Source of the DNA: Chromatiaceae bacterium
GTDB taxonomy: Bacteria > Pseudomonadota > Gammaproteobacteria > Chromatiales > Chromatiaceae
Assembly (NCBI GenBank): GCA_027078745.1
Contig: JALWWO010000018.1
Span: forward strand, 1-64,000
Direction: 5' to 3'
DNA: 64,000 nucleotides
Shown here: positions 53,463 to 61,988 of the stretch, one piece after another
Layout of the letters: each line of letters starts with the position of its first letter
Position numbering within the stretch: the stretch's first letter is position 1
The notes under the pieces: generated by a model
The model's input: the letters and a program-made list of their open reading frames with translations, nothing else
What the model was told of the DNA's origin: nothing
Databases searched by the model: none
Made by a program: the position numbers and the translations under genes

Positions 53463-53780
53463 ATGAGAAAGCAACATTCTCTATTCTCTGCAATCCTCTT
53501 TGCGGCACTGCTCAGCCTCTCCATGCCTGCAAACGCCTGGTGGGGCCCAGGCCCTTGGGGCAACGGTTGGTGGAACGACTGGTGGAACGATTTCTTCGGA
53601 GATGCCTTCTTCGATTTTAGCCTTAACCTGCGCTTAGGCGGTGGTCTCTGGGGCCGTTATCACCGCTGGTACGATTACTACGGCCCCTATTGGGGTCCTT
53701 GGGGCTATGGCTATCCAGTCTATTGGGTACCAGTGCGTCCCGCTCTCTTTCTCGCGCCTGCCCGGTCAACGGAGAAATAA
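53463..53780 (+). CDS. Sulfur-globule-like secreted Trp/Gly/Tyr-rich protein
   Basis: A 105-residue protein with a signal peptide ending PANA-WWGPG (about residue 25) and a mature region dominated by W, G, Y and D/N (WWGPGPWGNGWWNDWWNDFF; YYGPYWGPWGYGYPVYW). This composition and the AWWGPG start match the sulfur-globule structural proteins of purple sulfur bacteria and the truncated gene at the left edge. A specific CV1/CV2/CV3 assignment is not made. It ends 3 bases before the convergent oxyR gene. Confidence 0.65.
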   Translation: MRKQHSLFSAILFAALLSLSMPANAWWGPGPWGNGWWNDWWNDFFGDAFFDFSLNLRLGGGLWGRYHRWYDYYGPYWGPWGYGYPVYWVPVRPALFLAPARSTEK

Positions 53781-53783
53781 CCC

Positions 53784-54704
53784 TCAGCGCGAGAGCGGGC
53801 GCACCGTGTTGGGCAGGTGTTCGAGGATGACCTGAGCAAAGGCCTCCAACGCCTGCCGTCGAGGGAAGGTCTGCCGGAAGATCAGAGAGATCGACCGGTA
53901 GGCCTGAGGTAATTCCAGCTGGCGGGCGATGATCCCGCTGTCCGTCGTCCAGCCCCCGCGAATCGCTAGCGCGGGAACCAGAGTGCAGCCGAACCCTGCC
54001 CCCACGAGCTGCAAGAGGGTCTCCAAGCTCGCCGCCCGCAGATCCGCCATCTCTCCCCGCACCGGCCCGCCTTCCGGCTGGCATACCTTCATCACCTGAC
54101 GGGTCAAGCAGTGTTCCTCTGCCAGGAGCAGCAATTCGATTTCTGCCAGATCCTGGGCCGTAATTTCCTCCTTGTGATAGAGGGAATGTTTCAAGGGATG
54201 GGCAAGCCAGAAGGGCTCCTCGAAGAGGGGGATTTGATCTAGCCCAGTGTCTTCTATGGGCAGGGCTACTAAGATGGCATCCAGCTCATGCTGGTGCAAC
54301 CGGGCCATCAGGGTATCTGTGATTTCCTCGGACAGCACCAATCGCAATTGAGGATAGCGGCGCTTCAGGGGCACCAGGATCAGGGGCATGAGATAGGGGC
54401 TGAGGGTGGGGATCGCGCCGATGCGCAGGGGACCTGCCAAGGGGTCCCGATGCGCTCGAGCCGCTTGCTCGATAGCCGCCGCCTGTTCTAGGAGTAGCCG
54501 CGCATGGTTGAGGATGGTTTCTCCGATGGGGGTGATCTCTACGGAACGATTTGTGCGTTCAAAGATGACGACGCCGAGTTGTTCTTCCAACTTTTTGATC
54601 TGGCCGCTGAGGGTGGGTTGGGTCACAAAGCAACGTTCGGCAGCCCGCCCGAAGTGCCGTGTTTCAGCGACCGCGAGAATGTACCTGAGATCTCGTAGGT
54701 TCAA
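53784..54704 (-). CDS. oxyR: Hydrogen peroxide-sensing regulator OxyR
   Basis: A 306-residue LysR-family activator of peroxide defence. The DNA-binding N-terminus reads MNLRDLRYILAVAETRHFGR. The redox pair is at C199 and C208 (EEHCLTRQVMKVCQPE), exactly the E. coli positions, which makes the assignment firm. It is convergent with the sulfur-globule-like gene and divergent from an H-NS-type gene. Targets such as ahpC or katG are not in the window. Confidence 0.95.
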   Translation of the reverse strand: MNLRDLRYILAVAETRHFGRAAERCFVTQPTLSGQIKKLEEQLGVVIFERTNRSVEITPIGETILNHARLLLEQAAAIEQAARAHRDPLAGPLRIGAIPTLSPYLMPLILVPLKRRYPQLRLVLSEEITDTLMARLHQHELDAILVALPIEDTGLDQIPLFEEPFWLAHPLKHSLYHKEEITAQDLAEIELLLLAEEHCLTRQVMKVCQPEGGPVRGEMADLRAASLETLLQLVGAGFGCTLVPALAIRGGWTTDSGIIARQLELPQAYRSISLIFRQTFPRRQALEAFAQVILEHLPNTVRPLSR

Positions 54705-54845
54705 ATGCCTGCCTCATCGATTAGGACGGGTGATATAAGGATAGCCTATGCGATAAATCATGCTAGCAAATTATGCACAGCGATTGCTCTAATTCCAATA
54801 GTTTCGAGAAATCGGCCTGTTCACAAGATTGCAATTTTTCTCAAT

Positions 54846-54860
54846 TTGATCTAAGATCAA
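54846..54860 (+). promoter_or_regulatory. Inverted repeat before the H-NS-type gene
   Basis: TTGATC-TAA-GATCAA is a perfect 15-base inverted repeat in the AT-rich gap between oxyR and the H-NS-type gene, 57 bases before its start codon. It resembles an FNR/ANR half-site pair, but the spacer is one base too long. The regulator is unknown. The remainder of the gap (54705-54917) has an ATAGCCTAT-like sequence near 54741 that could be an OxyR site, weakly. Confidence 0.4.
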
Positions 54861-54917
54861 TAATGGAGGTGGCATGGGCCATCTCTGTAGGTTACCCATA
54901 GGTATTGGAGGCTAATA

Positions 54918-55325
54918 ATGAACCATTACGGGTCTATAGAGGCAGAAAAAATCCGACAAGAACTAGAGCAATTAGAGCGGCAGAGAGAGGAATTACAACG
55001 CGCTTTAGAACAGAAGCGACAACAGGCCAAGCGAGAATTGGCTGAACGCATTAAAGAGATGATCATAACAGCCGGTTATGACCTCAATGACATCTGCCCT
55101 CTTGTGGTCGGCAGTAGAAGATACCGCACGGCAAAACGATCGCTCTCCCGAGAAAAGCGGCACTATCGGAAATTTGCCGATCCCAAACACCCCGAGCGGG
55201 TGTACAGCCGTGGCCCCCTACCCTGGTGGATGCGGGAAATGATGCAGGAGAAGGGGTACGATGTGAACGATAAGGCCGCGCGGGAAGCCTTTAAGATGAA
55301 GCATCTGCGGCTCTTAGAGGACTGA
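54918..55325 (+). CDS. H-NS histone-like DNA-binding protein (BH1/XvH family)
   Basis: A 135-residue nucleoid protein with an N-terminal coiled-coil oligomerisation region (about 10-50, rich in E/Q/R) and the H-NS-family C-terminal motif [20 protein letters not shown], corresponding to the Y-x-(D/N)-P-x-N-P-x-x-T-W-(S/T)-G-R-G pattern though the canonical W is Y and the final R-G is weaker. These proteins silence AT-rich and acquired DNA. Confidence 0.82.
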   Translation: MNHYGSIEAEKIRQELEQLERQREELQRALEQKRQQAKRELAERIKEMIITAGYDLNDICPLVVGSRRYRTAKRSLSREKRHYRKFADPKHPERVYSRGPLPWWMREMMQEKGYDVNDKAAREAFKMKHLRLLED

Positions 55326-55342
55326 GCGCTAGGGGATCAGGT

Positions 55343-56029
55343 TTGATCGGGCGGTTACTCTTACTGCTTTTTTTCCTCTTTCTCCTGTGGTGGATTCTCC
55401 GTTGGTTTCGGCGCACCCCTGCCCAGCAATTTGCCAGCTTGTTGCAGAAGATGGTGATCTGGGGGGGGGGAGCCTTGATCCTATTGTTAGTGCTGAGTGG
55501 CCGCCTCAATCCCCTTTTCGCTGCCCTGGCGAGCGCCGTGCCGGTCGTCTTGCGGGGCATCGATCTGTTAAAGATCCTGCCCTGGGTACAGCGATTCTTT
55601 CAAAATCGACAGGCCAGTGCAGAACGCCCCCAAGTTTTGCGTACCCGGCTGTTGGAGATCCACCGCAGGAGCGATGCCATGGACGGCTTGGTACTGCAGG
55701 GGGACTTTCAAGGTCGGCGTTTGTCTTCCCTCAGTCGAAGAGAATTGCACCAATTGCACCGCGACTATCTGAGTGAAGATCCGGTTTCCGCGGATTTGCT
55801 GGAACTCTATCTACATCACCGCTATGGGCCAAGATGGCAGGACACAGCATCCCAGCCAAATGCCATGACCCGAGAAGAAGCCCTAGCCATCCTCGGTTTG
55901 GGCCCTACACCCACGCCAGAAGAGATCCGGCGCGCGCATCGTCGCTTGATCCAACGCTTGCATCCCGACCTGGGAGGTTCAGATTATCTGGCCGCCAAGA
56001 TCAATGCGGCGAAACAGCTTCTGCTGTGA
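55343..56029 (+). CDS. Membrane-anchored J-domain protein (Tim14/DjlA-like)
   Basis: A 228-residue protein with two hydrophobic helices (about 1-20 and 37-58), a middle region, and a C-terminal J domain that ends the protein. The J motif HPD ([21 protein letters not shown]) is at about 210-212. The arrangement resembles membrane-anchored J-domain proteins that recruit Hsp70. The start is TTG after a GGGG-rich site. Co-transcription with the H-NS-type gene is likely (17-base gap). Confidence 0.82.
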   Translation: MIGRLLLLLFFLFLLWWILRWFRRTPAQQFASLLQKMVIWGGGALILLLVLSGRLNPLFAALASAVPVVLRGIDLLKILPWVQRFFQNRQASAERPQVLRTRLLEIHRRSDAMDGLVLQGDFQGRRLSSLSRRELHQLHRDYLSEDPVSADLLELYLHHRYGPRWQDTASQPNAMTREEALAILGLGPTPTPEEIRRAHRRLIQRLHPDLGGSDYLAAKINAAKQLLL

Positions 56030-56030
56030 G

Positions 56031-56693
56031 CTAAAGCGAACGCCAGGAGCGACGGCGGCGGAAGCGCAGATGGGGCAGCAGAAGGCCCAAGAAAATGCCG
56101 CCGGCCAGCACGCCGGCGCCGATGAGAAACCAACGCTGGGTGACCTGATTTTGTAGATCGTTGTTCGCCTGCTGTAGCTCCGCCACCTCCCGAGAGAGCT
56201 GTACTACCCTCTGACGCAGTTCCGTTCTCTCCTGTGTGATGCGCAACACATCGGCAGAGGCTTGACGGATCGCAGCTAATTCCTCCTCTAAGCGGCGCTT
56301 CTCCTCCTGCAGCTGCTGCTGATCCATCTGGAGGCGGTCATATCTTTCTTGTAACGCCGTCAGCTTTGCAGCGAGCTGATCCGGCGTTTGCCGCAATTCC
56401 TGCAACTGTGTCTCCAGTTCAGCAATGCGCTCTCGGGCTACCGGTTCATCGATCAGCAGGCGTTCCAATACATAGCCTGTGGTGCCGTCCTGAGTGCGCA
56501 CCCGCGCATAACCGGTGTCCTGGTTCACGGAAAGCACTTCTACCGGTGTGCCGCTCCGTAACATCCGAAGAATGCGGTGTCGCACGCTTTCCCCACTGCG
56601 CAAGGTGATTTCCAATTGATCGCTCACATAACGGGTCTCTGGGAAGGCTTGCACACCCATCAGTGCGAGGAACAGAAATAGCACCGTGCGCAT
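56031..56693 (-). CDS. SH3-domain/coiled-coil membrane protein (YgiM/TIGR04211-like)
   Basis: A 220-residue protein with a signal peptide (about 1-19), a bacterial SH3 domain (about 20-80, including LRSGESVRHRILRMLRSG), a long coiled coil (about 85-185, with heptad-like Leu/Gln/Glu), and a C-terminal membrane helix (about 188-210). This matches YgiM-type SH3 proteins of unknown function in the envelope. It is convergent with the J-domain gene (1-base gap). Confidence 0.88.
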   Translation of the reverse strand: MRTVLFLFLALMGVQAFPETRYVSDQLEITLRSGESVRHRILRMLRSGTPVEVLSVNQDTGYARVRTQDGTTGYVLERLLIDEPVARERIAELETQLQELRQTPDQLAAKLTALQERYDRLQMDQQQLQEEKRRLEEELAAIRQASADVLRITQERTELRQRVVQLSREVAELQQANNDLQNQVTQRWFLIGAGVLAGGIFLGLLLPHLRFRRRRSWRSL

Positions 56694-56711
56694 CGCTTCA
56701 GGATTACCGGC

Positions 56712-57629
56712 TCAGACCAAGAGGAATTCTAGCAGGGCCTTCTGGGCATGGAGGCGGTTTTCCGCTTCATCCCAAACCACGGATTGCGGCCCATCGATCA
56801 CGGCCGCGCTCACTTCTTCCCCTCGATGGGCGGGCAAACAGTGCATGAACAGGGCCTGGGCATCTGCTTTAGCGAGCAATTTTTCATTCACCTGGTAGGG
56901 CGCAAAGACCTGCGCCCGTTGATTTTGTTCCCCTTCCTGTCCCATGCTGGCCCAAACGTCGGTGACCACCAGGTCTGCTCCCTGCACCGCTGCTTCGGGA
57001 TTTCGGAAGAGCTGGCATCGATCCCCGGCCGCTTCCAGAATCTCCGCATCCGGTTCAAAGGTTTCTGGCGTGGCGATGCGCAGTTGAAAATCGAACAGGC
57101 GGGAAGCGTTGATATAGGAATGGCACATGTTGTTGCCATCCCCTACCCAGGCCACAGTTTTTCCCCGAATGGAACCGCGGTGTTCCAAAAAAGTCTGCAT
57201 GTCGGCCAGCAGTTGGCAGGGGTGGAAACGGTCCGTGAGCCCGTTGATGACCGGCACTTGAGAATGGGCAGCGAAGCGTTCCACGGTTTCATGGGCGAAG
57301 GTGCGAATCATCACTCCGTCCACCATGCGAGACAGGACTCGGGCGCTGTCTTCAATGCTTTCCCCCCGACCGAGCTGGGTATCTCGGGAAGAGAGAAAGA
57401 GGGCGTGGCCACCGAACTGGGTCATGCCCACTTCAAAGGAAACGCGGGTACGGGTGGAAGCTTTCTCGAAAATCATGGCGAGGGTACGGCCTCGCAGGGG
57501 TTCATAACACCTTCCTGCCCGCCAATCCTGCTTGAGCGCGATAGCGCGCTGAAGCAGGGCGTGGGCTTCTTCCGATGAAAGATCCAGGAGGCTGAGAAAA
57601 TGCCGCAGGGGTTTGGAAGGCACAGACAT
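56712..57629 (-). CDS. argF: Ornithine carbamoyltransferase
   Basis: Forms citrulline from ornithine and carbamoyl phosphate in arginine synthesis. The 305-residue protein has the carbamoyl phosphate motif [16 protein letters not shown] and the ornithine-binding [11 protein letters not shown]. The start is the ATG ([11 protein letters not shown]) 1 base after the argD stop; a TTG four codons earlier is less likely. It follows argD on the minus strand. Confidence 0.96.
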   Translation of the reverse strand: MSVPSKPLRHFLSLLDLSSEEAHALLQRAIALKQDWRAGRCYEPLRGRTLAMIFEKASTRTRVSFEVGMTQFGGHALFLSSRDTQLGRGESIEDSARVLSRMVDGVMIRTFAHETVERFAAHSQVPVINGLTDRFHPCQLLADMQTFLEHRGSIRGKTVAWVGDGNNMCHSYINASRLFDFQLRIATPETFEPDAEILEAAGDRCQLFRNPEAAVQGADLVVTDVWASMGQEGEQNQRAQVFAPYQVNEKLLAKADAQALFMHCLPAHRGEEVSAAVIDGPQSVVWDEAENRLHAQKALLEFLLV

Positions 57630-57630
57630 A

Positions 57631-58815
57631 TCAGTGTCCAACGGTGCTGAGAAAAGCCGTGATGCGTTCGGAAAGGCGCGTTACCAGGAGATCCGCTTCT
57701 GCCTCCTGGAGGATCAGAGGGGGGAGCAGGCGAACCACCTGTGCTGCAGTGACATTGATCAACAATCCCTGGGCAAGGGCTTGTTCCACCAGTGCGCCCG
57801 CAGGTCGGTCCAACTCGATGCCGATCATCAAGCCCTGTCCTCGAATCTCCCGCACGCCAGGTAAATGTCCCAGGGTCTCCTGAAACTGATCGAGGAGCCT
57901 AGCACCCAGAACATCCGCTCGTTCCCAGAGGCTGTCTTGCTGTAAATATTCCAATACCCGAAGGGCAACCCGACAGACCAGAGGGTTGCCTCCGAAGGTG
58001 GAACCATGGGTGCCTGGGCCCAGCACTTCCGCTGCCGGACCTCGGGCTAAGCAGGCGCCGATAGGCACGCCGTTTCCCAGCCCCTTGGCCAAGGTCATGA
58101 CATCCGGCCGAATGCCTGCGCGCTCATGGGCGAACAGGCGACCCGTGCGCCCCATGCCCGTCTGGATCTCATCCAACATCAGTAACCAACCGTAAGTGTC
58201 GCAACGGCTGCGCAGCTCGGCGAGATAATCCGGCGCCGGAATCTGCACGCCCCCTTCTCCCTGAATCGGTTCCACCAGCACCGCCACGATTTCGGGGCGG
58301 TTGGCAGCCGCCCGATCCAGCGCATCCAGGTCATCGAAAGGCACCCGCACGAAGCCTGGGACCAACGGCTCAAAACCTGCCTGCACCTGTCGGTTTCCGG
58401 TGGCGCTCAGAGTGGCCAGGGTGCGACCGTGAAAGCTGTTCTCCATGACCAAGATAGCGGGCTGTTCCACGCCCCGCGCGTGCCCGTAGCGCCGAGCGAT
58501 TTTAATCGCGGTCTCATTGGCTTCTGCACCGGAATTGCTGAAGAATACCCGATCCATGCCCGCCACTTCCGTCAATGCCTGGCCTAGCGCCCGCTGTTGG
58601 GGAATCTCGTAAAGGTTGGAAATGTGGACCAAGGTATTTGCCTGGTCGCACAGGGCTTCCGCAATGGCGGGATGTGCATGACCCAGTCCACAGACGCCGA
58701 TGCCCGACAGGGCATCGAGATAGCGCCGGTTTTCCTGATCCCATAACCAGACCCCTTCCCCCCGCACGAAGCGGACAGGCAGGCGACGGTAGGTTGCCAT
58801 CAATGGATCTGTCAT
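57631..58815 (-). CDS. argD: Acetylornithine aminotransferase
   Basis: A 394-residue PLP-dependent transaminase of the arginine pathway, of the class III aminotransferase family. The PLP-binding region [14 protein letters not shown] (seen as [20 protein letters not shown]) holds the catalytic lysine, and [18 protein letters not shown] and [14 protein letters not shown] are typical. Its ATG is preceded by a 5' region with a strong hairpin (58843-58877). argF follows directly. Confidence 0.95.
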   Translation of the reverse strand: MTDPLMATYRRLPVRFVRGEGVWLWDQENRRYLDALSGIGVCGLGHAHPAIAEALCDQANTLVHISNLYEIPQQRALGQALTEVAGMDRVFFSNSGAEANETAIKIARRYGHARGVEQPAILVMENSFHGRTLATLSATGNRQVQAGFEPLVPGFVRVPFDDLDALDRAAANRPEIVAVLVEPIQGEGGVQIPAPDYLAELRSRCDTYGWLLMLDEIQTGMGRTGRLFAHERAGIRPDVMTLAKGLGNGVPIGACLARGPAAEVLGPGTHGSTFGGNPLVCRVALRVLEYLQQDSLWERADVLGARLLDQFQETLGHLPGVREIRGQGLMIGIELDRPAGALVEQALAQGLLINVTAAQVVRLLPPLILQEAEADLLVTRLSERITAFLSTVGH

Positions 58816-59221
58816 GGATGCATTTCGCTTCGCTCAAAAAGGAACAGGCGGTTCCACAGGGACGGAAACCGCCTGTTTCTAGCTTGATCAGGGGGTTGGA
58901 TTATAGCCATAGCCCCTGCTTTTTGCCAAGCCTTGCTTTAGCGCTCGATACTCGGCCCTTGCGTCCTCTTGACGGTTCTTCGGTCGCACTCGGACTTTTC
59001 ACGGATCTGGCTGAACGGAAGATCGCCAGGATCCGAACTTCTATTTTATCCTCAGACTTGATGAGGATCCGAAGGCTATCTTACGATATCGTTACTTTCT
59101 CATGACAGCAGCCCGGCGCACAGAGAGATCGGGCAGTATCTTTCCGTCTATCTTGTAACCCCTAACCTGTACGGGATCTCGGCCAACCTGCGCAGGTGTT
59201 CTTTTGAGAGGATCCGGCACC
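58816..59221 (+). other. Divergent intergenic region between argD and the phosphate transporter
   Basis: About 400 bases with no convincing gene. It holds the argD-side hairpin, two direct 10-base repeats AGGATCCGAA (59028-59037 and 59064-59073, start to start 36 bases), a hairpin ATCCTCA/TGAGGAT (59048-59068), a 12-base palindrome ACCTGCGCAGGT (59186-59197), and an AGAGGA ribosome-binding site (59207-59212). I see no recognisable Pho box. Confidence 0.5.
58843..58877 (-). promoter_or_regulatory. Terminator-like hairpin in the argD leader
   Basis: An 11-base perfect stem, AACAGGCGGTT (58843-58853) with AACCGCCTGTT (58867-58877), is followed on the minus strand by CCTTTTTG. It has intrinsic-terminator form and lies 27 bases before the argD start, so it may attenuate the argDF transcript, or end transcripts arriving from upstream. 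Confidence 0.55.
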
Positions 59222-60262
59222 TTGGAAATACTCACTACCCTGGTCATCTTCGCCGTAGTCATCGTGCTGTTCTTCGATTACACCAACGGCTTCCACGATG
59301 CTTCGAACATCATCGCTACCCCCATCGCTTCCCGAGCCTTAACCCCGGTGCAGGCGGTAACCATCGTGGCAATATTCGAATTTCTCGGCCCCCTCCTGGG
59401 GGGCACGGCAGTGGCCAATACCATCGGAAAATTCGTAGATCTGCAGGCATTGAGCGATTTCTTTTCTGTGGTCATCATCCTCTGCGGCATCCTGGGGGCG
59501 ATCTTCTGGAATCTCATCACCTGGTGGTTCGGGATTCCCTCTTCTTCCTCCCATGCCTTGGTGGGGGGCTTGGCCGGAGCAGTCATCATCTCCGTGGGGG
59601 CCGACCATGTGATCTGGGGGGTTTCCCAGCTCGCCGAAGGCCATCTCACCGGCGTGACCAAGGTGATCCTCTCCTTGATCATCTCCCCCATCATCGGGTT
59701 CTGGGCGGGGCTTTTGATCCATCGCATCACCTTCTTCCTGGTGCGAGGCGCAAAGCCTGGGATCAACAAGTTTTTCAAGCGGATTCAGATTCTATCCTGT
59801 GCAGTCCTCGCTTTCTCGCACGGAGCCAACGATGCCCAGAAGAGCATGGGGATCATCACCCTCGTGCTCCTTAGCGGCGGCTTTATCGAAGAATTTCACG
59901 TGCCCTTTTGGGTCATCCTCTCCTGTGCTCTCGCCATCACCCTAGGTATTCTCTCCGGCGGCTGGCGGATCGTGCGCACCGTGGGCTTCGGTATCTTCAA
60001 GGTTCGGCCTATCCATGCCTTTGATGCCCAGCTGACTTCGGGCGCGGTGATCTTCGGTGCTTCCCTGGTGGGCGCACCGGTCTCCACCACCCATGTGGTG
60101 AGTTCCGCCCTCATGGGCATCGGTGCTTCGGAGCGTCCCAAGGCGGTCCGCTGGGCCAAAGCCCGGGATATCGTCAGCACTTGGATCATCACCATTCCCG
60201 GGGCGGGCGTGGTCTCTGTGCTCTTCTATCTGGGGGTCAGCGCCCTGTTTGACCTGCATTGA
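59222..60262 (+). CDS. PiT-family inorganic phosphate transporter
   Basis: A 346-residue membrane carrier with the PiT half-motifs DYTNGFHDASNIIAT (N-terminal) and FSHGANDAQKSMG (C-terminal), which coordinate phosphate. It uses a TTG start (MEILTTLVIFA) with AGAGGA about 10 bases upstream; a TTG six codons earlier is possible. It is followed by a DUF47/PhoU-like gene after 30 bases, the usual PiT partner. It works as a low-affinity metal-phosphate symporter. Confidence 0.93.
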   Translation: MEILTTLVIFAVVIVLFFDYTNGFHDASNIIATPIASRALTPVQAVTIVAIFEFLGPLLGGTAVANTIGKFVDLQALSDFFSVVIILCGILGAIFWNLITWWFGIPSSSSHALVGGLAGAVIISVGADHVIWGVSQLAEGHLTGVTKVILSLIISPIIGFWAGLLIHRITFFLVRGAKPGINKFFKRIQILSCAVLAFSHGANDAQKSMGIITLVLLSGGFIEEFHVPFWVILSCALAITLGILSGGWRIVRTVGFGIFKVRPIHAFDAQLTSGAVIFGASLVGAPVSTTHVVSSALMGIGASERPKAVRWAKARDIVSTWIITIPGAGVVSVLFYLGVSALFDLH

Positions 60263-60292
60263 TTTTTGGATCTTTTTAAGAGGACCTTACCC

Positions 60293-60985
60293 ATGAGCGA
60301 CAGCTCCCTCGTAACCAAACTCATCGACCGGGTGTTCCCCGTGATGCCTGATTTCTATGGACTCATCACCACCCAAGCGGAACAGGTCTGCCGATCCATG
60401 GAAGTGTTCGTTCAGTTCATGGAGAGCGGCGATATGGAAATCGGCAATCGGGTGCGGGCCATGGAGAAGGAAGGCGATGAACTCAAGGCCAAGCACATGG
60501 AGATTCTCAACAAGGCCTTCGCCACACCCATGGATCGAGAAGACATCTATCGGGCTATCGTGACCATCGATGAGATTCTCAACTATGCCAAGACCACGGT
60601 GCGGGAGATCGAAGCCCTGGAGATCAAGCCCGATGAACCCATGGCGAAGATGGCGCGGCTCATCTGCGACGGCAGCTATCAGCTGTTAGAGGGTTATAAA
60701 AAGCTCGCTTCCAAGCCCATGGAGGCCGAGGCGAACGCAGCAGCCGCCCGCAAGGCAGAGCGCAGCACAGAAAAGGTGTATCGGGCTGCCCTAGCAGAGC
60801 TCTTCAAAGCGGATCACCTGGTAGCGGCCCTGCAAGAGAGAAAGGAAGGTGCCGAAGTGGAAGCCATGCGCTATGTGATCGAGACCTTCAAGCGGCGGGA
60901 GGTCTATCGCCATCTCTCCAATGCGGCGGATCGTTTGGAACATGCCGCCAGCGTGCTGCACGACATCGTGGTGCAGATCGCCTGA
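60293..60985 (+). CDS. DUF47 (PhoU-like) phosphate transport regulator
   Basis: A 230-residue helical protein of the TIGR00153/DUF47 group with two PhoU-like halves (E/D-rich helices such as MEKEGDELKAKHMEILNKAF and RREVYRHLSNAADRLEHAAS). DUF47 proteins occur next to PiT transporters and are thought to regulate them. The ATG with AGAGGA is at 60293, not the TTG/ATG frame beginning upstream. Confidence 0.93.
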   Translation: MSDSSLVTKLIDRVFPVMPDFYGLITTQAEQVCRSMEVFVQFMESGDMEIGNRVRAMEKEGDELKAKHMEILNKAFATPMDREDIYRAIVTIDEILNYAKTTVREIEALEIKPDEPMAKMARLICDGSYQLLEGYKKLASKPMEAEANAAAARKAERSTEKVYRAALAELFKADHLVAALQERKEGAEVEAMRYVIETFKRREVYRHLSNAADRLEHAASVLHDIVVQIA

Positions 60986-60988
60986 TTC

Positions 60989-61915
60989 CTAGCTTGCGTC
61001 AGCAGGGGGTGCCGGCTGCTGGCGCATTACCTTCAGGGGCACGCGGGTTTCCAAGGGTTCCGGCTGTAGGGTGACATGCTCGATGCCAAACCCTTTCCGC
61101 AGTTGCTCTTGCAAGCACCGCCGCACCCGCTCCCAATCCTCCATGCGGTGCAGGACGACATGGGCAGACAAAGCCACCGTCTCTGCAGACAAGGACCAGA
61201 TGTGGAGATCGTGTACGGAGACCACCCCCTCCACCGCCGCCATATGCTTGCCCACCGCCCCCAGATCCAGATGGGCGGGCACCCCTTCCAACAGGGTATG
61301 AATCACTTCCCGCAGCAGCCGCAGGCTGGAAATCAGGATTAACAGAACGATGACCAAGGAGAGGAGGGGATCGATGGGCGTCCAGCCGGTATAAAGGATC
61401 GTGATGCCGGAGATCAGGGCAGCCACGGAACCTAAGAGATCCCCGAACACATGGAGCAATGCGGCCCGCACGTTCACATTATGGCGCCCCCCCATGAGCA
61501 GCCAAGCCACCGCCACATTAATGAACAGCCCGATGAGGGCGATCCAGGTCACCAGGCTCCCATCCACCTCGGGAGGAGCCAGCAATCGACCGATGGCGGC
61601 GACGCTGATGGCCACGATCAACCCCACCATGAACAAGCCGTTGAACAGGGCGGTCAGGGTCTCCACCCGACCCAGCCCATAGGAATGACGGGCGGAAGGA
61701 GGACGGCGCGCCATCCAAGCGGCCAGGGCAGCCAGGCCCAGGGCGGTGCTGTCCGTGACCATGTGCCCCGCATCGCTCAACAAAGCCAGGGAACCAGAGA
61801 GCCAGCCCCCCAAGGCTTCCACTAGGGCATAGCCCAGGGTGAGGCTCAGGGCGAGGGTCAGCACCCGCCGAGAATCGGGGGGGGAATGATCGTGGTCATG
61901 GTGATGGCCGTGCAT
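60989..61915 (-). CDS. Cation diffusion facilitator (zinc/cobalt/cadmium exporter)
   Basis: A 308-residue CDF (CzcD/ZitB-like) transporter with a His-rich N-terminus (MHGHHHDHDHSPPD), six membrane helices, the metal site HMVTDS in helix II (LLSDAGHMVTDSTALG), the second site in HVFGDLLGS, and a C-terminal cytoplasmic domain (HDLHIWSLS). It exports divalent metals by proton antiport. The start is set at the His-rich MHGHHH, and it is divergent from ilvA. Confidence 0.94.
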   Translation of the reverse strand: MHGHHHDHDHSPPDSRRVLTLALSLTLGYALVEALGGWLSGSLALLSDAGHMVTDSTALGLAALAAWMARRPPSARHSYGLGRVETLTALFNGLFMVGLIVAISVAAIGRLLAPPEVDGSLVTWIALIGLFINVAVAWLLMGGRHNVNVRAALLHVFGDLLGSVAALISGITILYTGWTPIDPLLSLVIVLLILISSLRLLREVIHTLLEGVPAHLDLGAVGKHMAAVEGVVSVHDLHIWSLSAETVALSAHVVLHRMEDWERVRRCLQEQLRKGFGIEHVTLQPEPLETRVPLKVMRQQPAPPADAS

Positions 61916-61950
61916 CTGGCGTTCTCTCAAGCGTCGCTGGGAATCGGCGC

Positions 61951-61956
61951 TACAAT
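61951..61956 (+). promoter_or_regulatory. Candidate -10 element before ilvA (CGCTACAAT)
   Basis: TACAAT in the context GGCGCTACAATAAC, 32 bases before the ilvA start. It repeats the CGCTACA(A/C)T motif seen before the unknown paralogues at 10.3-10.9 kb. The -35 region is weak. Confidence 0.4.
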
Positions 61957-61988
61957 AACACTTCTGTTCTTCCCATCGAAGGAATCCC

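Noticed and set aside
54846-54860. TTGAT-CTAAG-ATCAA as an FNR/ANR box
   Set aside because: The spacer between half-sites is 5 bases, while the FNR consensus has 4. It is reported only as an unassigned inverted repeat.
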